A stretch of 64,000 nucleotides of DNA from Conus ventricosus (Eukaryota; Mollusca; Gastropoda; Neogastropoda; Conidae), in NCBI GenBank assembly GCA_018398815.1, contig CM031622.1:17428891-17492890 (forward strand), given 5' to 3'. Shown here one piece after another: positions 11,111 through 19,056 of the stretch. The first letter of the stretch is position 1, and each line of letters starts with the position of its first letter. The position numbers and the translations under genes were made by a program. The notes beneath the pieces are model-generated. The model did no database searches and was not told where the DNA came from. It saw only the letters and a program-made list of their open reading frames with translations.

Positions 11111-11440
11111 ATGAAGGCCGAAGTAGCTACAGAACTTATTAATATACTTTACGAGTTGGATTGGGAGAGGGATGGTGATAAAGAAGAATTAAAGAACAGG
11201 TTTGAAGAATTAATTACTGATCTTTTTAATCGCATAGACATGCGAGAAAGTGTATTGGAAGCTGTCAGTAAAATACCAGATTTTTGGCCCCAACCAGTTA
11301 TAAAGTTGTTTGCCCTTTTAGTTGATAATATGGCTCCTGAAGATGTTAATCTGACTGTTTCTACCACCCCTGAAGGAGTAGCTATTCGCTTTAATGAAGA
11401 TCAGGTTTTACAATTAGAAAAGACTGTGAATAAAAGTTGA
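11111..11440 (+). CDS. Stand-alone paralog of the polymerase N-terminal domain (109 aa)
   Basis: Intact 109-codon ORF starting in the element's typical TTTAAAAAATG context. Residues about 43-95 (RESVLEAVSKIP, PVIKLFALLVDNMAPEDVNL) align with the polymerase N-terminus of the same element (HESVAHAISKIP, PPVKVLLAVLIDYITPDDTN), so it is a duplicated, separately encoded copy of that region. No catalytic motif is present. It lies first in the operon-like plus-strand run ahead of 11477 and the polymerase. A role as accessory factor or terminal-protein-like partner is possible but speculative. Confidence 0.75.
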   Translation: MKAEVATELINILYELDWERDGDKEELKNRFEELITDLFNRIDMRESVLEAVSKIPDFWPQPVIKLFALLVDNMAPEDVNLTVSTTPEGVAIRFNEDQVLQLEKTVNKS

Positions 11441-11476
11441 ATTTACAATTATTTTTTATTTACTTTATATTTAAAA

Positions 11477-11740
11477 ATGGCTGCCGAACTTAGTGAATCT
11501 GATTTAGAGAATTGTAATGAACTATTTGACGAAACAATGAAAGTGTTAAACATTGATTTTAGTGAATTTGGGTTTGAGAATGATATAGACAATATAATAA
11601 AAGATCATAGTGAACTATTTAACAAAGCAATCAAAGTGATAAACATTGACTGTAGTGATTCAGAAAAAGTTAAAATATTAGCAGGTGTTATTGTAAGGTT
11701 AACGTGTCTTGAAGTGTTGCGAGGCTTGGGTGAAGCATAA
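11477..11740 (+). CDS. Small acidic hypothetical protein (87 aa)
   Basis: Intact ORF with the TTTAAAAATG start context, 36 bp after the preceding gene. The protein is acidic and contains an internal repeat: NELFDETMKVLNIDFSE is echoed by SELFNKAIKVINIDCSD about 30 residues later. No membrane segment or known motif was recognised. It sits just upstream of the polymerase on the same strand. Function unknown. Confidence 0.6.
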   Translation: MAAELSESDLENCNELFDETMKVLNIDFSEFGFENDIDNIIKDHSELFNKAIKVINIDCSDSEKVKILAGVIVRLTCLEVLRGLGEA

Positions 11741-11782
11741 AAAAGCGCGTTTTACTTACTTTTATATACATTTATTTTTTTG

Positions 11783-11809
11783 ATTTACGTAAATATTCTG
11801 GCTTTAAAA
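11783..11809 (+). promoter_or_regulatory. Start-region signal of the outer polymerase gene
   Basis: ATTTACGTAAATAT followed about 10 bases later by CTTTAAAAATG. The same 14-mer precedes the inner gene at 18722. TTTAAAATG-type start contexts recur throughout both elements, suggesting an element-specific core promoter. Confidence 0.5.
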
Positions 11810-13406
11810 ATGACGACCACAAGTAAATTCGAGGACGGAAAACTATATACGATGGAAGAAATATTTAGCAGTGACAAACAATTAAGCAATATGTTTAGCG
11901 AAGTAGACATGGACATCATTAACCCCACAAATGTTCATGAAAGCGTAGCACATGCTATCTCTAAAATTCCAAAGTTTCTACAGATGGAGCCGCCAGTAAA
12001 AGTGCTGTTAGCTGTTCTAATTGATTATATAACGCCTGATGATACTAACATGGAAGTCTGGGTTTCAACTAAACAGAAAGAAGTAATTAGCTATCACGAC
12101 TTTAACTCTGACTGGGCCGACTACATGCTTACACAGTTTAACCATGCAAGTGAGGAGGCAAAGTTAAGGGGTTCTGGATGGTCTGAAGGGACAGTCCTTG
12201 AAATCAGACTGAGACAAACAAAGTTCTATCCTATAGTTGGCAATTCTTACCTTCCTCTTCCAAGAGAGTTAGAGTTAAAACGAGCAGTCTTAAACATACA
12301 TAATTCTGACAACATGTGTTTTATGTGGTGTGTTTTAGCGCACTTGCATCCTGTCAAAAATCATGCAAACAGAGTTTCCAATTATGAAGCATATAAGCAA
12401 GAACTAAACTTTAATAACATAACCTTTCCAGTGAGTATAGAAAGTATATCTCAGTTTGAAGAACAAAACAAACCAATCACCATAAACGTATACACATGGT
12501 CTGTAGAAGCCGATCTAGTGCCTCCAAGGGTTTCTCCCAACGCTCCCACTTTTGGCGAATCACTTGACAAGCATGTAGACTTGATACTGTTTAAAGATAG
12601 TACAAAGGGCCATTATGTATTAATCAGAACAATAAGCAGACTTATGGCTTTTACATCAAAGGATAAATCTAAACAAAGGCTTTGTAGAAAGTGTCTGGTT
12701 AGAATCCCCACGCCGGAAGCAGCAGCTAGCCATAAGAAACATTGTAAAAGTTTTGTAGACTGTGAAACCAAACTCCTCACACCTAAACCAGGGTCTAAAG
12801 TTAGTTTTAAAAATTTACATAAAATGCAGATGAGCCCGTACGTGGTTTATGCTGACTTTGAATCGCTCTTACCGCAGTACTATGGTCCACAACAGCAAGA
12901 ACAAAAAACAACCTTATTAACCCACCATCAGATCTGTTCTTATGCGTTTATTGTTGTTAGGTCAGACGGCCAACACACGACACCAGAGATTTACAGAGGT
13001 CCCAATGCAGCTAGTAGATTTTTAGAGCAGATGAAACAACTTCGTAATCAGTTATCCAACCAACTAAATCTTTCAGGCATTGTTATGACTCCTGAAGACA
13101 AAGAGCGCTATGACTCATCTACACACTGTTGGATATGTAACAGAGAATTATTAGGTGACACAGTAAGAGACCACGATCACATTAGCGGAAAGTTCAGAGG
13201 GGCTGCACACAATAGTTGTAATCTTCAGCTTAAGGTTGACCCTAAGACATGGAAACTGCCTATCTTCTTTCATAACTTACGAGGCTACGATTCTCATTTC
13301 ATCATGCAAGCAGTGACTTCTGAATATAGAGGGTTACCTGCATTGCACAGTCTTCAGAAAAGTACATAACTTTTACTCTTGATTGTTTATCCTTTTATGA
13401 CTCTGC
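11810..13406 (+). pseudogene. polB: Outer protein-primed family B DNA polymerase, N-terminal half (interrupted)
   Basis: The frame starts at ATG 11810 and stays open to 13369; one frame break follows, and the gene is cut at 13406 by the inner element. Domains in order: an N-terminal region shared with 11111-11440; a Cys/His segment (CRKCLVRIPTPEAAASHKKHC); exonuclease motif I (VYADFESLL); an HNH/endonuclease VII-like zinc segment (CWIC...RDHDHISGKFRG...CNLQLK); and exonuclease motif II (FHNLRGYDSHFI). The polymerase catalytic motifs lie beyond the insertion, at 29211-31000. The match with the intact-order inner copy (19024-22418) proves the continuity. The enzyme would copy the linear element from a protein primer. 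Confidence 0.9.
13401..13406. repeat. Target-site duplication ctctgc, left copy
   Basis: ctctgc precedes the inner element and recurs at 29211-29216 directly after it. Deleting the element plus one copy restores contiguity with the polymerase region conserved in the inner copy. Six bases is the usual Polinton duplication length. Confidence 0.93.
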
Positions 13407-13493
13407 AGAGAACGGAGAAATGCAGGTTCTAGCTCACCCGGTCTCAACCAGTTTCGACCGGGCGACTCTAGAACCTGCATTTCTCCGTTCTCT
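13407..13493. repeat. 87-bp hairpin terminus, inner left end
   Basis: Outer arms of 26 bases (13407-13432 and 13468-13493) are perfect reverse complements. Inside, CCCGGTC and GACCGGG form a second stem around a 12-base loop, with short unpaired spacers (ctca, cgact). The predicted shape is a long stem topped by an internal hairpin. The right end (29124-29210) is its exact reverse complement in the loop, so the two ends are true inverted repeats. Confidence 0.95.
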
Positions 13494-14065
13494 GACAAGT
13501 AACACTTCAATAACCAAAAACGTAGCGTAGTAACGTAGGGGAAAAGCAGCCGCGGCTGAACACGCCCCATAGAGTAACGTAGGGGAAAAGCAGCCATGGC
13601 TGAACGCGCCCCATATACAGGGCAGTAAGCCTTTAATTGCTAGTTGCCGGCCTACCTAAGGACTCTGCACTATCCGATTACTTACTACGTGGCCGGACAT
13701 GACAATTTTCGGATCACGCGATGGGCTGATGTCACGGCCGGCCAATCACAAGACTAGATAGAATCAGCTGATTAGTAGTGACGACATTTCCGCCCAGCAC
13801 TTGTGTTGTTCATTTCTCCTAGTGCTGTGGTGGTGTGAAGACGTTTTCAGTTGTTTGTGTTGGTTGATTTTATTTCAATGTCGCGTGATAGTATCTTTTC
13901 TGAATTAGAGATAGAACTTCTTGAATCACAAACCAGTTTTGGAAACGTGTGCTTTTTGGAAGGGGTAGTGGGTGGCGCCACTATTACAAACCAGTTTTCG
14001 GGCGAAAGTGACCTAGAAGCGGCATATTACAGTTCTCTGACAAGTAAGACTTCAATAACCAAAAA
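13487..14065. repeat. 34-bp direct repeats bracketing about 510 bp in the inner left end
   Basis: GTTCTCTGACAAGTAA...AACCAAAAA occurs at 13487-13520 and, with one mismatch, at 14032-14065. The inner right-end homology resumes after the second copy, up to about 14133. The intervening segment is therefore absent from the right end. It includes a 46-bp tandem duplication with GTAACGTAGGGGAAAAGCAG at 13530-13613. Confidence 0.8.
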
Positions 14066-14069
14066 ATAA
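13878..14069 (+). CDS. Possible small ORF in the inner left end (63 aa)
   Basis: Starts MSRDSIFSELEIELLESQ and runs through the second 34-bp direct repeat. Acidic N-terminus, no recognised domain. It sits downstream of a GC-richer, promoter-like stretch. It could be a remnant exon or chance ORF. Confidence 0.25.
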   Translation: MSRDSIFSELEIELLESQTSFGNVCFLEGVVGGATITNQFSGESDLEAAYYSSLTSKTSITKK

Positions 14070-14133
14070 CGATTATTTACAAACAGACATACTGTGTAGG
14101 GTTATCCGTTTTTAATACTAATTTACAAAACTT

Positions 14134-14532
14134 ACTTGTCTTTTAAAACTAAGTTTATTTTTGACATAAAATCCGCACACTTATTCTGACTAATTTCTAC
14201 CTACAAAACTATGTGTAACAGACAGGCTGACACGAGGCTGAAACCTGATCGCTTAATTTACGGCTGGCGCAGACGAGCGACCTTCGTTCACACAGCGCAC
14301 GGCCTGCTTACAAACTGCGACCAAAAAATCAATAAAGCACACCTGGCGGCGCGTTAGCGAATGTTCTAGACTGTCACGTGTCACTCCCACTTTGTGGCCG
14401 CCACGTCAGCAAGACCGGTTTTGTATTGTCATTTTACTTGGCGGCGTTGGGATGTGAAGGTGTGTGTGTTGTAGTGAGAAGATATTTACCGGGTTTTGTG
14501 CAGGTTGGTTTTGTTTATATAATATTTTGATC
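14134..14532 (+). promoter_or_regulatory. Inner left control region
   Basis: About 400 bp without a gene, more GC-rich than the interior. It holds CTGTCACGTGT (14371-14381), identical to the outer TIR motif, GCCACGTCAGC at about 14401, and TATATAATATTTT at about 14516 shortly before the first ATG at 14533. Confidence 0.4.
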
Positions 14533-15496
14533 ATGGCAGAACAAAGACAGTGGGAGATTTCTAAGCTGACAATACTTGGCGAGCATGTTGAGTACCATGC
14601 ACAATTTGTTAGTGCTTTGGATGAGTTGAGAGCGGCAGGACCATCATCAAGTAAGAACTACCTGCCTTCCCTAAACCACCAAAAAGAAAGCTATCTGATT
14701 TGTATGGAGAGCAAGCAAAAAAACAAAAGATGACACCAGAAGAACTCCACCAATACTTGAAAACAAAAGAGGTTGATGTGGGAATGACAGTTAGGAAAGA
14801 AGTTTTCGTTTTTGGGGCAGAGGAAATAACGTCTATTGCTGTTGCTATTGATAAACTGAAGGAGGGGTATAAACAGCTTCAAAGGCAGGAAGCTACAACA
14901 ATGTGTTTTAACTTGCAATATGGTTGGCTTTTAGAACAGACCTTCAAGGCCTTTTCACAAGAAAAAGACAGTGAGCGCATACTCAAAAATGGGATGAGTG
15001 GTTGAAGAGCAATGTAGGGATATCCCCTTCATATTCTCGCAAACTAAGAGAGATTGCTCGTTTGTTGAATCCATATGCTAAAAGGTTTTCTACAGTCGGT
15101 CTTTCTTTCATAGAAGTCTACGCTATGAGGAAGGATTTGAATTTAATGTTTTCAAGCAGTGAGGAGATTAGAAATTATGGACTACTCCCGTACAAGAACC
15201 AATACAACTCCAAACACAATCCTCTCAAAGTCCGCAGCAGTGAGAGAGAACTAGCGCTCTACCCTAGAGCGGTCAAAGGTCACAGTGGCAAGCCGTTTCT
15301 TCAACGCTCCACCCTAGAGCGGTTAAAGGTCACAGTGGCAAGCCGTTTCTTCAGCGCTCTACCTAGAGAGCGGTCAAAGGTTATCAGCAGTGAGATCAGA
15401 CTTTTTTTTGTGCTTTGTCGCTTTGCTGTCTACGCTTCACCTGCTTCAACGTCCTGCTTCTACGCCCTGTTACAAACTTTTAGGCTGCCTTTTTAG
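14533..15496 (+). pseudogene. Hypothetical protein with NLS-like segment, frame-broken
   Basis: Starts MAEQRQWEISKLTILGEHVE. Frame breaks near 14668 and 15000 divide it. The middle part has a basic PPKRKL-type nuclear-localisation-like cluster followed by TPEELHQYLKTKEVDVGMTV. The last part contains SYSRKLREIARLLNPYAKRF and LGLSF-type hydrophobic helix segments. No enzyme motif. A weakly similar protein is encoded in the outer TIR. The distal part, after about 15190, overlaps a short repeat and may be non-coding. It is the first plus-strand gene behind the terminal control region, so an early DNA-binding role is conceivable but unproven. Confidence 0.45.
15250..15385. repeat. 53-bp imperfect tandem repeats
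   Basis: Three partial copies of CTAGAGCGGTCAAAGGTCAC with CAGTGGCAAGCCGTTTCTTC. Their presence inside the preceding frame suggests that the frame there is accidental. Confidence 0.75.
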
Positions 15497-15867
15497 GCGG
15501 CCGCCGGGTGTACTTTATACAATTGTCTTGTTTTATTCAATCAGGCTTTTGTTAAATGCACTTGGTGGCTGCTTTGAACTTGCAACAAAAGAGCCAATGC
15601 ATCACAAAAACGCAAGCACTGTCTTGCACCAAGTGGTGTTACACATGACAAATAATAAAGCTCTGTGTACACCACACACACTCCTACCCCCAAGTCACCC
15701 CAAGTTCTTAATTAAGTTTTTAATTAAGTTACTTCAAGTTCTTAATAAGTTCTTGATTAAGTTCTTAATTAAGTTCTTGATTAAGTTACCTCAAGATTGT
15801 AATTAAGTCATCCTTTAAGTACAACCAAGTTCTTATTCAAGTTATCTTATAATTATCAAAAAACAAT
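15497..15867. other. Non-coding interval with TTAAGT-rich repeat (15690-15850)
   Basis: No gene. The second half is an irregular array of AAGTTCTTAATTAAGTT units. The outer element has related ACTTAA/AAGAAC arrays at 31001-31205 and 33964-34175. In both elements the array lies at the 3' end of the minus-strand gene run, between convergent genes, so it may be a terminator or replication feature. Confidence 0.6.
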
Positions 15868-16086
15868 CTATGTTTTTATCTTAAATAGTAGGTGTCTAAT
15901 ATAGTACACACACGCCTCAAAAAACGCGTCATCGTTGAGGATGTCTTGCTCAGCGTTCTCTGCATAGATCTTAATGAAGTTTTTACATCCTAAGCAACCG
16001 CATTGATTACAATTCTGGTCTATGGAAATGTCTTTTATAGACTCCAGGTCTTTATTTATTGACTCCATCATTTTATAATACGCCAT
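15868..16086 (-). CDS. Small Cys-rich hypothetical protein (72 aa)
   Basis: Intact ORF from ATG at 16086. Contains a CNQCGCLGCKNF cluster that could bind a metal, within an otherwise helical, acidic protein. It is the last minus-strand gene of a run (17040 to 15868). No homolog was found in the outer element and no function is recognised. Confidence 0.5.
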   Translation of the reverse strand: MAYYKMMESINKDLESIKDISIDQNCNQCGCLGCKNFIKIYAENAEQDILNDDAFFEACVYYIRHLLFKIKT

Positions 16087-16128
16087 GATCTATTTTTATT
16101 AAAAAATTTAAATTAAGTTCTTAAAATA

Positions 16129-16571
16129 TTATTCCATCTGAAATGGATCAAAATGATCTTTTGTTGTTGACGGTTCTGGCGTGCTGTTGTCTTCTGTATT
16201 TAGCGGTTCAGATTTTTTTGATTGCTTTTGTTTCTGCTGCCATTGTGTATATATTTTATAACCGTAATAACCGCCCCCAGCAGCAGCAAGGGCGCCAAAA
16301 ATGGCAACAGTTTTAAGTTCAATATTCCATGAAGACTTTGGGGCCCTTGAATCGCATGGAGTTTTTATAGCTGCATTGAATCCACTTGTTCTGGCGTTGG
16401 CGGTGTTATGTTTTCATGATGAGTTATATTCTGTAACATTAATTTTTTTTGTCTGTTCCACTCTGCTAATTTTTTTCCTGCTTCAACACGCCCAGGATTT
16501 TTACTGGTTACTTTCTCCACCTGATTCAATGTTTTCTGATTCTGATTCTGATGATTTTCTGGCTCGGTCAT
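16129..16571 (-). pseudogene. Single-pass membrane protein with conserved GRVEAGKKLAEWNR segment
   Basis: Starts MTEPENHQNQ at 16571. A polar N-terminus leads to KNPGRVEAGKKLAEWNR; after a frame break near 16350 a hydrophobic glycine-rich span (AIFGALAAAGGGYYGYKIY) and a polar tail ending DHFDPFQME follow. The outer homolog (34186-34625) has the same order: NPGRIEAGRKLAEWNR, membrane span, and DPFSME end, which supports both the gene and the break. Function unknown; a virion membrane or scaffold role is possible. Confidence 0.65.
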
Positions 16572-17040
16572 TTTGAAGGGAAATAAAATCTATATGATTA
16601 AAAGTTATTAATCCCATGATTAATGGCGATAACAATGTTCCAAATCTGTAGTATAGATCACATCCTAGAGACTCTAATGACTTTGTTAAAACCGGATCTT
16701 GCGTTAAATCATACGTAAGATCTTGTTCAGAATCAATGGGGGCAAATCTACTGACTAGTTTAGTGTACAAACTAAGAACGTTTGTCCTACACTTTTTACC
16801 ATTCTTGAACCAAGTTGCGCTTCATACCTGTTATGATACTTTATAATGTCTTGTGGCGACATCTGTTGTATCTGTTCTGTGCTGAATTCATTTCCGAGGA
16901 ACTGTTTTGTTTTTTCCACATGCTGCCAAAGAATACAGTCTTTTCTTTTTTGGCATAATAGCTTGCTCATCAACCTGGTCATTCATAAGTTCAGGAAGGT
17001 TTAGGCCGCCCTGTAGCTGTAGTAGATCATCGCTGTTCAT
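16572..17040 (-). pseudogene. Conserved hypothetical protein of both elements, frame-broken
   Basis: Starts MNSDDLLQLQGGLNLPELMN at 17040, 36 bp from the divergent gene at 17076. Later parts contain LGSRMVKSVGQT and LTYDLTQDPVLTKSLESLGC, closely matched in the outer copy (34640-35085: LGSKMVRSVGQT, LKYDLSQDPVLNKSLETLAC). At least two frame breaks. The C-terminus overlaps or abuts the next gene start. No known domain recognised. Confidence 0.6.
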
Positions 17041-17075
17041 GTTTTTTATTAATTATAATTATTTTATTTTTTAAA

Positions 17076-17306
17076 ATGAGCACCGAAAAAACTATTACTA
17101 ACCTTGTATACCATTCTGCTGTTATTGGAGGCCTAAGTGTAGGATACACAATGCTTGGTAAAAGCTTGTTAAGAATTAAACCGGCAGATCTTGGCAAACT
17201 AGACTTTGAAGACTCAGCAAAGCTGATTGCTGTTATAGCAGCTTCGTTCGCTACAAAAGATTTTCTAGTTAAGCAAGGAATAATTCCAGACAGTATAAAT
17301 ATGTAA
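17076..17306 (+). CDS. Small membrane protein (76 aa)
   Basis: Intact ORF with TTTTTTAAAATG start. Two hydrophobic spans: about residues 10-29 (YHSAVIGGLSVGYTMLGKSL) and 48-60 (LIAVIAASFATKD), ending VKQGIIPDSI. Outer homologs at 35125-35299 and 35363-35588 share KPADL and the terminal TKD...QGIIP pattern. Probably inserted in a membrane; role unknown. Confidence 0.7.
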   Translation: MSTEKTITNLVYHSAVIGGLSVGYTMLGKSLLRIKPADLGKLDFEDSAKLIAVIAASFATKDFLVKQGIIPDSINM

Positions 17307-17328
17307 ATAAAAAATACATTTATAAAAA

Positions 17329-17734
17329 ATGGCTTCACTCGTAATGATGATAGGGGGTGCAGTAGTGAATGCGCTTGCTTTTAGCGGAAGTAATTTGCAT
17401 TTAGTAAACTGCGGGATGACGGCGAGAGAAAAAGACATAACAAAGCTGTGGAACAACTAGCTGCAGCACAAGATCACTATGAAAAGCAGAGAATTGAACA
17501 GTTAGATTTTATTAATAACAAACTGAAAAAAACAGGGGCATGCAGCTTACACATTTAAAGATGTTGATCAAGCAATAAAACAATATTATCTTGTAACAGG
17601 CAAACGATTGAGACATTGCCCCACCAAAATTCAGCGACTTTTATCATCCATCAGAAAAACAAAAGATGCAAGAAATTGGGTTTATTGTCTTTGGCATGAC
17701 CGTCGTGTATTTTGTTGCGCATAATATTGGCTGA
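17329..17734 (+). pseudogene. Membrane-anchored coiled protein upstream of integrase, frame-broken
   Basis: Starts MASLVMMIGGAVVNALAFSG, a hydrophobic N-terminal anchor, followed by a charged helical part (KDITKLWNN region), a DVDQAIKQYYLVTGK segment and a second hydrophobic end (IGFIVFGMTVVYFVAHNIG). Two or more frame breaks. The outer copy at 35627-35990 has the same layout. It ends 7 bp before the integrase start. Confidence 0.6.
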
Positions 17735-17741
17735 ATAAAAA

Positions 17742-18691
17742 ATGAACAAAATCTATTATTCGCCAAAAGGATATTGGAAGGGTATCACAGCAATACAAAA
17801 GCTAAGCCAAGCGGCAGGAGTCAGTGAACAAACAGCAAAGGAATGGTTATCTAAACAAGCGATTTGGCAAATTTATTTACCTGCACCTAGACGAATACAG
17901 AGACCGCACTTTGTGAACACAACTCCAAACGACACCCATCAAATGGACCTTCTATATTTACCCTCTGATACGATTAGACGAAAAAGATTTAAGTACGCAC
18001 TCACAGTCATTGACATAGCTTCAAGATACAAAGATGCGGAACCATTAACACAAAAGAGTGCTTCTGCTGTTGCTGTTGCCATACAACTGATATACCAGCG
18101 AGGTCCCTTAACTTATCCTCGCATGATTCAAGTCGATGATGGAAAAGAATTTAAAGGCCAAGTGAATCAATTATTGTTAAAACATAGAGTCACCATTAAA
18201 AGAGGCATTCCAGGAGTTCACAGATCACAGGCCTTGGTTGAAAACTTTAACAAACAGTTATCTGAAAGACTTTTTCCTACCAGTATCACAGAGAGCTGAT
18301 TGACAATTCTCGCAACACAGAATGGGTTAGAAGACTGCCCTCTGTTTTGCGCGCAATGAATAATGAAGAATTTAAAGGGTTAAAACCAGTACAAGCAATC
18401 AAAAGAAAAACAATAAATGTTGTTGAAGGAGAGTCTTCATCCGGCAAACTATTACTGTTTGGTTTGAAAGTAAGGTACCTTTATTTACCGGGGGAAGCAG
18501 AAGGGGACACTCGCATCAGGGCAACCGATCCGGTTTGGAGTGTTGATCCATATGAAATAAAAAGAATTGTAAAAATGAATCCGCCCGTGTATTATTTACG
18601 AGAAACTGACACAACAAAACAGCCAGCTCCTCAAAGATCTTTTGTGAAAGAAGAACTGCAGATAATCCCACCAGACACAGTTCCGCTTTAA
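17742..18691 (+). pseudogene. int: Inner retroviral-type (rve) integrase with one frame break
   Basis: About 316 codons. An N-terminal helix-turn-helix-like stretch (GVSEQTAKEWLSKQ) precedes an rve core with the DDE triad: first Asp in HQMDLLYLP, second Asp in IQVDDGKEF, and Glu in SQALVENFN. The downstream region has RNTEWVRRLPSVLRAMNNEE and a C-terminal SH3-like basic stretch with LKVRYLYLPGEAEGD. A frame break near 18299, between the core and the C-terminal part, is absent at that spot in the outer copy. It catalyses element insertion; the 6-bp duplication at the ends fits this enzyme class. Confidence 0.9.
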
Positions 18692-18696
18692 TTAAT

Positions 18697-18721
18697 TTAC
18701 GTAAATATATTTGAGTTTAAA
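18697..18721 (+). promoter_or_regulatory. ATTTACGTAAATAT start-region signal
   Basis: The 14-mer is followed by TTGAGTTTAAAATG; identical 14-mer and spacing style to the signal ahead of the outer polymerase at 11783. Confidence 0.5.
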
Positions 18722-19056
18722 ATGGAAGCTCAGAAGGAAGTGCAGAACGAAACAAGAATGGTAAAGGAAGAGACCTTGAAAATGATACGGGAATCATTTC
18801 ATGCGTGTAATGCTATTAAGGAAACATTTTCGGGGATTAATCAATGCATGCTAAATCATCCAGATCACCTACAACTCAAACCCCAAATTGGGAAAAAGAA
18901 TATCTTGAAATAATAAAAAAAATTCGAACGCGTCAAGCAAACATGAGAAAAGATTTAAATGAATTGGATGAAGCTATGATTGATCTTATAATAAAAGTTG
19001 ATGAAAAATATAAACCCCCCTGTTTATGCGGTCCTCCAGTGCCCGATTGCATATGA
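18722..19056 (+). pseudogene. Helical hypothetical protein, convergent with polymerase
   Basis: Starts MEAQKEVQNETRMVKEETLK, continues with predicted coiled-coil helices (RTRQANMRKDLNELDEAMID) and ends KPPCLCGPPVPDCI. One frame break near 18890. Its 3' end overlaps the 3' end of the opposite-strand polymerase by about 33 bp. No counterpart seen in the outer element; function unknown. Confidence 0.5.

Noticed and set aside
13407..13493. Rho-independent terminator or CRISPR repeat
   Set aside because: The palindrome is exactly at element ends, flanked by a target duplication, and the DNA is animal nuclear; no spacer-repeat array exists.
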